DNA of 64,000 nucleotides from Paraspadella gotoi (Eukaryota > Chaetognatha). The translations under genes and the position numbers were made by a program. Shown one piece after another: positions 37,001-47,700 of the stretch. Every line of letters starts with the position of its first letter. Position 1 is the stretch's first letter. Where the stretch lies: positions 17,942,628 to 18,006,627 of the forward strand of contig CM119263.1 of the NCBI GenBank assembly GCA_051294375.1, read 5' to 3'. The notes under the pieces were generated by a model that saw nothing but the letters and a program-made list of their open reading frames with translations, was not told the DNA's origin and did not search any database.

Positions 37001-37417
37001 TTTTAAACATAATTTCTACATCGTTTGTTTCCTTTCGTTTCGTTTAATTAATAGAAGACGTTTTTAATTTGTGTCAACAACAATTTTATTACAGTTTTCG
37101 TAATTGTTCGGTCGTTAGTTTTCTAAATATTTGTTTTTCAGTCGTCGGATGTGCCGGAAAAAAATTTAGACGAGTTGGACTTGATGATGAAGGAAATAAA
37201 CGAGAGTTCCGAAGCAAAAGAGGATGACAATGACTCTATGATCGTAAGCCACGACATAGTCCCCACGGAAAATAAGACCAGAAACAATGCCCACCAAGGC
37301 AATCTTGGCGATCCTGATCTCGTCTTGTCCGAACACGACGGGAACAGCGCGGAAAACCTGGTGGAAGGACAAATTCAAACTTATATCGACGAGACGCCTA
37401 GGATTCCTATTTTTTGA
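13647..37417 (+). CDS. SPG21: Maspardin (SPG21/ACP33 homologue)
   Basis: Ten exons join in phase: 13647-13724, 13789-13950, 27973-28118, 32480-32560, 33034-33142, 34302-34415, 36441-36581, 36661-36802, 36949-36977 and 37142-37417, giving 425 residues. The first 310 or so align along the maspardin fold: [81 protein letters not shown] and [25 protein letters not shown] (about residues 112-117) is the nucleophile-elbow position of this alpha/beta-hydrolase-fold family. Vertebrate maspardin acts at endosomes and trans-Golgi and binds CD4; loss causes Mast syndrome (family knowledge). The protein is about 115 residues longer than the 308-residue human one, with an acidic, low-complexity tail from the last two exons. 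Intron 2 is 14 kb and intron 3 is 4.4 kb, both swollen by mobile elements. The donor of exon 3 (GTTCTT) is weak, but phase and homology support it. Confidence 0.95.
15480..20720 (+). mobile_element. DIRS-type tyrosine-recombinase retrotransposon, inactivated
   Basis: A GC-richer island inside maspardin intron 2. A possible gag-like start lies at 15889 ([19 protein letters not shown]). Reverse transcriptase follows in broken frames: [13 protein letters not shown] at 17908, motif A SSIDLRDA near 18025, [15 protein letters not shown] near 18130 and [18 protein letters not shown] near 18303. RNase H ([18 protein letters not shown]) lies near 18757, and a conserved LPQIDLFAT segment near 19193. 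A recombinase-like stretch follows (YDRVWRCF near 19655; [17 protein letters not shown] near 20428). The YLDD catalytic box appears deleted and frames shift repeatedly. Inverted termini match: GATACTAGCTCAGTGAAAGC at about 15640 and its reverse complement at about 20555. Outer bounds are approximate. Confidence 0.8.
20721..24020. other. Intron stretch of CT-rich and AT-rich repeats
   Basis: Part of maspardin intron 2. It holds CT-rich runs near 21520-21660 and 21750-21800, two copies of the GATCTCTTGCG segment (21806-21955 and 22831-22980), and a decayed hammerhead-like motif near 22350-22410. No exon of either strand was supported. Confidence 0.55.
22352..22412 (-). ncRNA. Decayed hammerhead-ribozyme-like motif
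   Basis: On the minus strand: GGGCGCTGAAGGA, stem GACTC, loop, stem GAGTC, then AAAACATGTCTG. The layout is that of the other hammerhead motifs here, but the CTGATGA core is CTGAAGGA and the GAAAC box is AAAAC, so it should be inactive. Confidence 0.4.
24030..25085 (+). mobile_element. Array-bearing element, copy C, with 17-bp minisatellite
   Basis: It begins TAGTATAGTGATCTCGCCAG, continues with unique sequence including CATATTGCAGTAAAT and CACTGCCTCACTAATG, then enters a tandem array from about 24243 to 25085. The unit is close to AAAAATTATGCAAGTTG with 1-3 bp indels, roughly 48 copies. The same unique lead-in precedes a gap at 60594. It lies in maspardin intron 2. Confidence 0.8.
25404..25450 (-). 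ncRNA. Hammerhead-ribozyme motif, minus strand
   Basis: The minus strand reads CTGATGA, A, stem GAAC, loop, stem GTTC, GAAAC, ATGTT. Both conserved core boxes are intact. The cleavage triplet reads GTT and stem I is broken, so activity is doubtful. Confidence 0.55.
26148..26193 (+). ncRNA. Hammerhead-ribozyme motif with one core change
   Basis: CTGATGA at 26154-26160, stem II GAATG/CGTTC, then AAAAC in place of GAAAC, then ATGTC. Five stem I pairs form between 26149-26153 and 26188-26192. The change at the first base of the GAAAC box should abolish cleavage. Confidence 0.55.
26722..27525. repeat. 22-bp minisatellite, about 36 units
   Basis: Units read ATGAATGACTATCATCGC followed by ATCA. 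They are highly uniform except for one disturbed patch near 27198-27225. The core TATCATCGCATCA is shared with the array at 3854-4105. It lies within maspardin intron 2, inside the inverted copy B of the array-bearing element. Confidence 0.9.
27541..27905 (-). repeat. AT-rich 22-bp array and inverted element terminus
   Basis: About 13 units of TTATTATTATTATATTAATC plus AA run from 27541 to about 27840. They are followed by AGTAACGTCTGGCGATATC and ACAATACTTTTAAGAT, the reverse complement of the terminus seen at 3591. Array order and terminus mirror copy A, so this is the end of an inverted copy B. Confidence 0.85.
28440..29208 (+). repeat. Dispersed GGACGGAC element, interrupted copy
   Basis: Begins near CTGCTTTTAAGCAGATCCCG and includes GAATTATGATAAATTATGC, TGGATGGATGAATTTG and TATAAAGTTTCGATGG. 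It stops at the target site TTAGTCAG and resumes at 32240 with AATTAATCAGTCAATTAATC, ending in GCTCAAACTTG near 32430. The hAT element at 29209 therefore inserted into an older repeat. Confidence 0.65.
29699..29838 (-). pseudogene. Transposon coding remnant
   Basis: The minus strand reads [19 protein letters not shown] followed by [10 protein letters not shown] and a stop. This resembles a conserved stretch (NDxAERxVK) that I recall from repeated, transposon-associated invertebrate proteins, but I cannot name the family. It lies inside the hAT-like element, so it is probably the decayed C-terminal end of its product. Confidence 0.4.
30520..30830. repeat. CT-rich microsatellite block
   Basis: Imperfect TCTCTC runs mixed with TTTTC within the hAT-like element. 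The long open frame across it is pure low complexity and is not a gene. Confidence 0.7.
31274..31489 (-). pseudogene. Transposon coding remnant
   Basis: The minus strand contains [17 protein letters not shown]. The HARWM phrase is one I associate with the same repeated invertebrate family as the remnant at 29699-29838. Both lie on the same strand in the same element and in the expected order. No intact frame joins them. Confidence 0.4.
33262..33308 (-). ncRNA. Decayed hammerhead motif, minus strand
   Basis: CTGATGA and GAAAC are both present on the minus strand with the usual spacing, followed by ATATC. Stem II and stem I have lost pairing, so it is a decayed partner of the motif at 34204. 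Confidence 0.45.
34004..34038. repeat. (CT)n microsatellite
   Basis: An essentially pure CT run in maspardin intron 5. Confidence 0.85.
34204..34248 (+). ncRNA. Hammerhead-ribozyme motif in the maspardin sense strand
   Basis: Stem I is TTACA/TGTAA (five pairs), core CTGATGA at 34209-34215, stem II GAATAG/CTATTC (six pairs), loop AAATA, core GAAAC at 34234-34238, then ATTTC. The only departure from the consensus is T for G in the three-base-pair stem III (ATTTC versus ATGTC elsewhere). It is transcribed within intron 5 about 55 nt before the exon 6 acceptor. Confidence 0.7.
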
Positions 37418-38828
37418 TATTTTGCTAAATTTTGGTCTTTTTTTACCATATTATATTTATGGTATTGACGGAGTCCTCAAAATTGGGGAAGTCGAAGCTG
37501 CACTAAACTTTTTACCTGTTTGTTAACTACATAGATTTTCAAATGATTGATTTCCAAAATTTCGGTTGCTACTGCCGTCTTTCACTCTCTGGTACAAATA
37601 ATATCAACTCCTTCTAACTCATTTTGGTTTTTTTATTTGTTTGAAGTTCAAATGACGTTTTAAATCGGCCCTGCGCAAGTGATCCAAAAAAAAAATTAAA
37701 ACCAGATAAAAGCTACTTGAACATACGAGCATAAATACTTATTTAGTCTTTCCATAGTAATGCTACGAAGTTTAAGGTAAGATAAGTTTCCAAAAATGAT
37801 TCCTTCTCAAGTTATAAGCAAATCTTTATTTTGAGAGGTTTTTTTTACCCACATGGGTGAACGAGAAAAATTATTTGATTTTGTTATGGTATCAGCACTT
37901 TGTCTAGTTTAACAAATAAAAAAAAGATTTTCATAATATGTTACTATGTACTATGTACTATTATCTTGTAAGTGTGATGGAGGCCTTAAACCACCAAAGC
38001 CTGTCCAAAGTCAGGGACAAGATAGCTTATTTATTAAATGAATGGATAATTTTTATATTGGTTGTACCAATTTCATAAAAAACATAGTAAAAACTTATAG
38101 AATTTCAGCTGATTTCAATCAACTAAATTTAGTTCCTAATGATATATCTTTTCACTAATCATTTAACAATTTAATCTCATCCGCATTCGTCCACCATTTT
38201 GAGAAATCCAAAAATGCTTTTCATTCAAAAAATAATTAAAAAAATTCGATATTCTTAAAAAATTACTGATTTTTTTTGATCGATTTTCCGATTTTAATTT
38301 GCTTGGCGCACTTTTAAAAAGATTAAATTAAAAATTTTATATTTAGCAAACATACACCTATTATTTATAATATAAATATAAAAAAATATTAAGTTAGGTC
38401 AATTTCTTTTTAATATCAAAATTATAAATCAAAAGTCGTTCAACTACCATAAATAATTTCTTTAAGAACCAAATTTGTCGGTTAATGATTTTTTTCTCCA
38501 TATTTTTTAAAATCAATCTTAAACATTTAAAACTTTTCCAACAACCTCAGAGGACTTCTATGATAATCAGCATATGAGAAAAAGTTGTTTTTGCCAAAAA
38601 AGAGAGGTTTATCCGGAAATTTAGTCCATTTGGATCACTGTGCTGCGGTTTGATAGTAGTTAGTTATTTTTTTTTAAACCAGCTTCTAAGTGAGAGTGTT
38701 ACTGACAGAATAATCTGCTGAAAAAAAATATTTCTATTTAAAAAGTTGACAATGAAACAATTTTCAAACTTATTACCAAAAACAAATTAAATTTTCAGCT
38801 TCCTTTCCTTCTCCTTCTTAAGGCTTAG
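37418..38828. other. Intergenic stretch after maspardin
   Basis: AT-rich, no gene supported. It carries one arm of the AGATAGCTTATTTATT repeat (37955-38085). An AATAAA at 37917-37922, about 500 nt past the maspardin stop, is a possible polyadenylation signal. Weak inverted ends containing GTGATCCAAA near 37680 and TTTGGATCAC near 38630 may mark another small element. Confidence 0.5.
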
Positions 38829-41003
38829 TATAGGCAGTGATTTCTATACGGGTATTTTCAACAATGAAATTGAAACTTATATAACTATTATTTATTTTTT
38901 TCCCACCGATTAATATAACACACGCTTTATTTAAAAAAACGGTTGGCTATAGTTATCTTCTCCTTATAACATAGAACTCACTGGGAGAATTTCTATGCTT
39001 TCAAAATACGGTAAGACATAATTTCTTTTACGTTAATCATTCTATTTATGGTATCTGCCCTTATTAAGAAGAAACTAAAACGATTTTTTATGGTAAGGGC
39101 ATATTTTAAAGATTAAATTGCTTGTCAGATCTATCGTGTTTTTAGATATTAGGCAAAAAAAACGGCACACTATATTTTAAAACTTTTTCCACTATTTTTT
39201 TTCTCTCTTTAACCTTCTCTCTGTCCCTCTCTTTTTCTCTCTTTCTCTCTATCTTTCTCTCCCTTTCTCCGACTTTTCTGTCATCATATTTCTCTGTGTC
39301 ATCCCTTCTTTTCTTCCTTTACCTTTATTTCCCTTCCTCTCTATCTCTGCTTATTAAGGCGTAGTGAAAGTTACATACGAAAATTCTAAAAGTCAATTAT
39401 GAATAACATACCATCAGTGACATTAATTTGTAAAAAAAATTAATTTTATGTTTTTTAATTTTCGCAGTAGGCTATATTTATATATAGTACTAACCTTATA
39501 AAATCGAAAAAATTCAAAATAGGCTTTTCTTAATTTTGATTGCAGATTTGAATTCCTCGTAAAAAGTTGATAGAAGAAAATATAAGTCATTTTTAAAAAA
39601 TTATTTCATTAAGTGGGTTAAAATTTAAAAAATATATTTAATATGGAAAAGTAAATTTTCAGCTTAAAATATAGTTTTTTCTCATTTTTGACCCACTTAA
39701 TGAAGGAATTTTTCAAAAAGAGTTATATTTCTTTTATCAACTTTTTATGACGAATCCAAATCTGCAAAAAAATCTTACAAAAAACTGTTTTGAAATTTTA
39801 ACATTTATTGGTTTAGTACTAGTATAAATATGGCCTACTGCAGGTAAATTGTAAAATTTATTATAAATTTTTTTTATTACATAAATGTTCATTAATATAA
39901 TGTTGTTCGTTCCTCACTTTTAGAATTTTAATTAAAGTTAAATTTAGAAAATTTACTACGCCTTACTGCTTATCTCTCCCTCTCTGATTCTCTTTCTTCC
40001 TCTTTCTTATCTTTTCTTTTCTCCTAATTGTTCTCATTCTCCCCCTTCTCCCCATATAATAATTTCCTTCCACTCTTTTTCTCTCTCCCTGAAACTTTTT
40101 TTTCACCCATGCTCTCTCTTCTCTTCTCTATTTCTCATTTTCACTCATTTTTTGCATTTATATCATACTAGACGTATAAACATCTTTAAAATGTATTGTA
40201 AGAAAAAAAATATTGGCTAGCATATGATTTTATTCAAAGTTTGGTTGCCTAGCAGATTTAAAAAATCGACAGAATTTTGCGGAAATTTTTTCCGCAAAAA
40301 CCTGTCGATTGAGAGAAATTAATTTACTGACGCTTCCCCTTACATTAAAAGAAGGCGGTTTTTTTAAATTTTTTCACCTTAGTGTGTTTCTCATCTATTA
40401 AAACTATAAAATAAGTTAAAAATCGAGCTTTAGTTCAAATAAAACGCTCCTCACAAATCCTCACAAATTAAAAGTAGGCTTAAAAATTATTTTGCAGCAA
40501 AAGTATTACATTTTTTGACATAATTTTTTAGGTACCAGAAGCACCGTTGATGGGGAATATTTGATCATAATTGTGGACATTTTGAAGTATTTTCGTTTAA
40601 CAAATTGTACTAAAATATAAAAATGTAAGTTTTTCACTAGTCAATTTAAAAATTAATTCATAGACAAACAATAGATGATCAATGTCAAATGAAACAACTA
40701 AGAGGTAAAGAAGATAAGAAGGACCCGAAATCCGGAGTAAAAAATTTTTCTTCAACTATCTTGACGTTCAAATGTCAAGACAAAAGTCAAAATGGACAAA
40801 AATGGACATAATTTTTTTTATTAAAAGTAGCAAAAATGGTATTTATTCCTGATTAGAAAATGCAGCAGATGACTTGAATTAATCCGTAGTCCAGCCCCCT
40901 TTGTCTTAGGATTCAAATTTAATCAATATTGTTGGTAATATTCTAGCAATATGGCAAAAAGTAGTTTTTTTGCTGAATTCCTCGATAGAAATCACTGCCT
41001 ATA
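38829..41003. mobile_element. 2.2-kb terminal-inverted-repeat element
   Basis: The ends are TATAGGCAGTGATTTCTAT and its exact reverse complement (19 bp). No convincing target duplication and no open frame were found, so it is a non-autonomous or decayed DNA transposon. The internal CAGTG near the tip is reminiscent of hAT ends, but the class is unproven. It contains the nested element at 39355-39965. Confidence 0.65.
39355..39965. mobile_element. hAT-like MITE with 8-bp target duplication
   Basis: The 611-bp element has ends TAAGGCGTAG and CTACGCCTTA and a partly palindromic, AT-rich interior without open frames. The exact duplication CTGCTTAT flanks it at 39347-39354 and 39966-39973. A partial relative lies near 34796-35165 (CGTAGTGAAAGTTACATAC). 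Confidence 0.8.
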
Positions 41004-41776
41004 GGACTTCTGTCTTCATTTTACTTTTAGAGACTGGTGGTTTTTCGTTAGTTTTCGTTGTTTTATACTATATTTTATATTATTGCGCAAACTTAGACTC
41101 GACGCTAGAGGGAAAACAAAATTAAATGGATTAACAAAGCACCGAGTGGTAGCTAAAGTTGGTTGCGGACGTCGAATAGTATGTTTGAATTGTTTGCGTA
41201 CAAGTTTTATTTAAAAATATAAATTTCAGACATGTTTTGGCTTCATAAGCTTCATAAGCGCAAAAACAATTCATATTTCCACAGATTTTGAAGTTTGAAG
41301 AAAGAGAAAGTCTGTTAAAATATTTGTTTTACAAGTCAATTTGTTTTTGCGCTTACATTGAAGCCGAAACAAGTTAACAAGTAACTTTTGCGGCGCCGTT
41401 GGTCTCGGGGTCTTCAGTCCGTTTGAGACTTTACGTCTTCTTCCGTCTACCCCCCCCCCCTGGGTCCTGGAGGAGTTTCTTCACAAATTTTCTTAACGTT
41501 AACATTGTTTCATAGTTAATTGTTAAGTATATTATAAACATAAAATAGGACGCGAATCAGTCTTCGAGGCTAAAGTCACTTGTCTTCAATTGTAAAAATC
41601 GGTCTTTACTATTAACGTATAGAAAATCTTAAAAAACATTTTTTCCCTTCCACCATTAAAATCAGACAAAACAATTTTTCTCGCGTGAATAAAAACAGAA
41701 GATCATTCCATGAAAAAAGATTGATATGAAACCAAAAAAGGTAAACGCGTTCGTTCCTGATTACCGGCCTCGACAG
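41004..41776. other. Stretch before the histidine-rich gene
   Basis: Holds a foldback fragment (41221-41400) with GCTTCATAAGCGC and decayed hammerhead-like phrases, a run of ten C's near 41450, and a small repeat (GGTCTCGGGGTCTTCAGTC) related to 28770-28845. The first exon of the downstream gene was sought here and not found. Confidence 0.45.
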
Positions 41777-44700
41777 TAAATCATCTGGTTTCATTCCGTC
41801 GCAGTCCAAGGCTGCACCGAACAAAACACAAGCAAAGTTCCCTTCCATCAACCGCGGGGAATCGTCCTCAAGAACGTCAGAAATTAATCAAAGGTCAACG
41901 ATTTTCGGATCAATCATCGAAGATAAACTTGATGAGGACGCCTTTTCTGCGACAAAAAACTGCCAAGATCAAAGCGACTTTGAAAGGACTAAAGAAAGCG
42001 GATCGACATTTCGCAAGTCAACGTTTTCATCAACTTCTCAAAATCTGCCCACATTAACCCCGAAGGACTCGCTCATTCTTAACCAATTGCGGCTCTCCGA
42101 AAATGCCAGCGAACGTTCGATTCAAAGGCAGACGCCCATAATAACTTTACAAAGTGGTTCTCAGGTTTTAGGTGAAATGTAGGTAGAACTAGAAGTCATC
42201 TCTTTACTAGATACTTTTAAGCGATAAAAACTACCACGAATGATGAAGCAAAAAAAAAAAAAACTGGCGCGGTAACTTGCATACCATTTTTCAGTGTTTT
42301 AATGAAAAAATTTAGGGAGAAAAACAATTTGTTTTGTTTCAACGAATTTTTATTAAATTTAGATAACAGTTGGTCGGACATGTTTCTACTCTACAGTTAG
42401 TCTTCATGCTGATGAAGACTCTAACTGTAGAGTCGAAACATGTCCGACCAACTGTTATCTAATAAAAATTCGTTTAAACAAAACAAATAAATTGTTTTTC
42501 TCCCTAAATTCGAAACAACGAAATCGAAAGTCTATACACAATGAAAAAATTATAAAAAAACTCTGATCACATGATATGACATGACTAAAAAGCTTTGCCC
42601 GTAATACGGGCCGTATTTATGAAATGCACTGCATCAAAATTTTGTCTTTTATTCTAGGAATCCCTGAAGGCGGCACTAGCAGTCTCTTAGATTTGAGGTT
42701 TTTCTGTTTAAACAAATGAACAACTATAGGCCAATTCCATGCATTTTCAACGTAAGTGGGACGGACCGACCGAAAGACCGACCGAAAAAATATTACAAAT
42801 CAGGTTTTTATATTTTGACTATGTTTTATCTTAGAATAAGTTGTGAAAAAGAAGTGAAAATTTGATGAGAGAGAGAGAGTGAGAGTTCAAACTGGCCTTG
42901 TCTAAAATCTGTCCTCACCACTGACCACTGTCCTTTCTCAATTCTTTGTTGGAAGCTTTAACCTTGAACTTCTTCTTCACTCTCTTTCTCTCTCTCTCTC
43001 TCTCCCTTTCTTTAACTCACAAAATCTGTTCAATTTTACAACTGTAAAAAGCGCTGATGAAGGCTCGAATTTTTGAGCCGAAACATGTCTGCTAAGATAC
43101 AAAATAAAATCGTTGTACAAATTAAATCAAAACTTTGTTGTTCAGTAATATTAATTTTATAATAAATAATAATTGTTTTAAATTTATTTCAATTGCTATT
43201 TTTATGTTTGAGGTAAAAAATAGTTTGTTTACATACGAGTTTTATAAAGAAATAAAAAAATCGGATATATTTTAGCTACAATGTAAGCCTTTATCAGCGC
43301 AAAAACAAATTGATTTGTGAAACAAATATTTTCACAAATTTTTCTTTTTTTTTCTATCTTCAAAATTCAAAGACTTAAATTTTTTTTTACAAATCAATTC
43401 GTTTTTATGCTGATGGTTTACATTGAAGCCGAAACTTGTCCAAAATTTGTTTCTTAATTAAACTCGTACTCAAACAAACGAACAAAAGAAAAGAAAAGGA
43501 AAAAATTATATTTTTATGTTATATTTTTTAAACGGTTAGCAATTGGGTTGGTTGGTTGGTTGGTTGGTTAGGGATTAGGGGTAAGTAGGGTTAGGGTTAA
43601 TTAAGGATTTGTAATGAAATGTTTCTCTACCCTTAGCAGTGTCTTTTTTATTTTTACGTAACGAGATTTCTATACGTTGCTCATAAGAATCGGAAAAAAA
43701 AATACCCGACCTCAAAATCCCGGTCGGCGAAAATTTATAACTGATGACAACCTCTTTCTCTTAAGTTTCAGCAACCGCCAAATTGGAAGTTACGCAGAGT
43801 GGCAGTGCATCTCGCTCTATCTTGAGAAGCGCAAATATTCATCGCGATTATTGTACGGAAATGGAAAGTTTAGAAGAAACAACCGCCATAACCGCAAAAG
43901 AGGATACGCTTTCTAAATATAAAAAGTCCTTCGTGAAAGAGGACAAAAGGTCAAAAACACCTGTCAGTGAAATAAAAGTGAGTCATGTTGATTGTTTTAT
44001 CTGTCTTTTACTAGGTATTTAATTTTTATTATTACACTTATGAAAATATTCTTAGTTTCAGGCAAGAAAAGTTTTTATTATTAATTGCATGCAACGATAA
44101 TTATGAGACCAAGAGAAAACAGGAACAGTAATTCAAAAGTGTTGCGCCGCAGTGATTGCCTTATCACGTGAGTTTCCTGTGACATTACAAGACTACGTGA
44201 CATGACTACCATAACTTTATTAGCCTGTGTATTTATGACAAGCACTGCATCGGATTCTTGTCTTTTGTCTCTTATTTCCTGAAGGCGGCGCGAGCAGTTC
44301 CTTAGATTTTAGGTTTTTTCCTCTCTTAACAAATGAGCAACCAACTACATGCTAGTTATGAGCATTATTATTAACGTAAGTGGGACAGACCGACGGACTC
44401 GCGGCGCAACTAAGAAGAGAAAGAGAGAGAGAAAGAAAGAAAGAAAGAAAGAGAGATAAATTGAGTAAAGTTCAGTGTTAGGCTGAGTTAAGTTAAGAAC
44501 AGATTGAGGGAGAGTGAAAAGAAATGAAATTTGGTCATAATAGTCAGCAGATTCCGACTCTATAATTCACTTTGTCGTTCCGTCGGTTCCCCCCCAAAAT
44601 CTTGTCGGTAAATATTTTTTATCATATCAGAATATCGAATTATGATAAATTATGCAAAAAAACCGATGTCCGTCCGTCCGTCTGTCTGTCTGTCTGTCTG

Positions 44701-47700
44701 TGTCTGTCCACCCTTAGCAAAAACCTCCAATTACTCGTTATTGGATGGATGGATTGGTATGAATTTTTTTGTGTGGTGAGGAAAGTGTATGATTGAGCTG
44801 GATATAAAGTTTCGATGGAATCGTGCGAGTGGAAATGGGATTAAATGGAAAAAACATAAGTCACATTTACTAAAATCTTTTTATCAGTTTTAACCCATAA
44901 TTACTGTAATTAATTATAATTGGATGGATAGATTGAGATGACATTTTGTGTGTGGGTAGGAAAGTGTGTGACGAAGCTGGATATAAAGTTTAAATGGAAT
45001 CGCCCAAGTGGAAATGAGTTTAAATGGAAAAAATATGTCACATTACATGAATCGTTTTACTAATTTTAACCCATAATTACTCGAATTAATCATAATTGGA
45101 TGGATAGATTGAGATGAAATTTTGTGTGTGGGTAGGAAAGTGTGTTATTGAGAAGAATATAAAGTTTTGATGGAATCGAGGAGTGGAAATGAGTTTGCAT
45201 GAAAATAACCAAAGTTAAGTTGACTTGAATTTTTATTATTTATGCTTACTCATAAATATTTTCATAATTGATTAATTAATTAATTAATTAAAGTGAAAAA
45301 ATGATGCAAGTCGAAAAAATTATGCAAGTTTAATAAATGATATTACACATTTGACTTTTATAAACTTTATTGGTTACTTGACGTTGCAACTTGCAGCAAC
45401 GGTAGAGATCGCCCGTGATGCTCGAGATGAAGCATCTCACCAACTAACCTTGGGGCGGTTTTTTTTGCAACACCAGTCTTTACCTGTATATTAGACACTT
45501 TACTAAAATTTGATCATATTCAGCCCAAGCCAATAGCATCGGGAGAGTTAAAAAATCAAGCCAAGCTTCGATCCGCCGACCACGGTCGTTCGTCCTCAAA
45601 AACAGCGGGACCAACAACATCCGGGAGTCAATCTAGGGCGTCAATAATATCCAAACCAGAGCTTTCGCCGTCGCTGGACCTAATATCGATGACTAGCGAG
45701 AGAGCGATAGTAATCGGTAAACTTTAAAGGAAGAGAAGCAGAAGGACGCTTATGCTTATGCTTATTGCCTAATCGATGTTAATGGGGACAGATGATCGCC
45801 TCTCGGGATCATCGTCGTCAACGCTTTCAGAATCCTTTGAAAATATGGCTTTGAAGTCGAGGGATTCCCTGACATATCACCAATCGCGAATCTCCAATAA
45901 AACCTCCACGTTACCAAGTGGTTTGCAAATTTCATATTTATCCTTTTCGCTGTAAATTTTATATTGTTTTACATTGAAGTTCGTAAGAGAAGGGACTATT
46001 TTTCCTTAGCTTCCATCGCGGCTCGATCTATCCTACGAACCCAAACCACATCTGTGCATCGCTTTCAATCAAAGGATTATAGCTCTTCTGAACAAGAAGT
46101 ATATATATTATGTATATTGAAAATAAAAATCCAATGCATGAATTTTAGAAGTATGAAGTTTCGAAATTAAGGAGTACAAAAAAATTTATTTATACATAGA
46201 TAAAGTGTAACGTGATTACCAAGTAATCACTAATCACAGAAAGTCAAAAATGAGCAATTTGTATTAATAATGCTGCAAAAACTCAAAAATTTAGGATATT
46301 ACAGGGTTCTGACTTAAAACCAGCCCCAGTATGATGTTTGACAGTATTCTAAATTGAGATTAGAGCAACAAATTCATTAAATAATAATATTAAATTTAAA
46401 TTATAGATACCGTAAAAACCATTAATAATTTACATTTTTCTCAAACAAATTATTTCATAATATTTCGACTTTCATTTTCTTCCTATCTGAATCGTGTTCA
46501 GTCGGATGAGAATAAAAACAAAAGTTGGGTCTCGAAGAGTGGAAAAAGAAGCAAAATTAAGTTAGTTCGTTTAGCAAATCTCTGGTTTTTGTTTTGTTGT
46601 TTTTTTTTCTTGTTTTTTTTTGGGGGGGAGGGATCAAAACGACTGGATAAAATAAAAAAGGAAAGATTAATGAAACATTCTTTTTTTATTTAGTGTTAAC
46701 GCGTTAGCTCAAAAGTCGTCTCAAGAAAAGAAAGACACGAAAAAGGTTCATATAATTCTGAATTAAAATGTTAAAATGATTTTCCTTTTTATTTTTTTTT
46801 AGTTCTATTTTCGTAATCTACGTTAAATTTCATTAAATTTTCGCCTTTAACATTTCTTTTTTTTTTTTCATTTATTTTTACTTTGCTTCCCTTTTTTAAT
46901 CGCTTACTAGTCTATGTTATATCTATTCTTTTTTTGGCAAAATTTTAAATTCGGAGACTGGGATTTTCCAGTCAGTTATTTGTTTTTCGCTTCTTATATA
47001 TAAGCGATGTATAAAAATCTCGTTATGCAAAAAGGAAAAAAAAGAACTAAGGTTATAACTTTAAAAAAATATTATATATATATTTAATCACAAAAAATAT
47101 TCTGAAATTAAAAAAAAAATGTTTTTGTAAATTTTTTGTGTGTAGAATCCCTTTTCCCTAACTACCCTTAACTTTAACTACCCCTGACCATCTTAAACCC
47201 TAATTACCCTAACTACCCCTAATATACATAAATAAAAGTTTTTTTAATTAAAGAAGAACGTTAAAAAAATGAAATAAAAATTTTAAAATAAATATTTATA
47301 AGCCTATATATATATATATATAGAGAGAGATAATATATATGTATATTGTATAAGCTGTCCAAAGTCAGTGACAATATAGCTTATTTATTAAATGAATGGG
47401 TAATTTTTATATTGTTCATACCAATTTTATATATGTATTATATTATTGCGCAAACCGAGACTTGAGGGATTTCAAACCAAAGTCATGCGATTTACAAATC
47501 ACCGACAGGTACTTACTAAGTCTCTTAATTTCAAACAGTACCTTTTTTTTCTTATCCACGTCTCCCTTTCCTTCACTTTTGCTCTATCTTACTTGATAGA
47601 AAGCTTTCAGGGTCCTGCTATATTATTTTCTTGTAAAAGGGATGGAGGCCTGAACGCACCAAGCCCGTCCAAAACCAGGGACAAGATAGCTTATTTATTG

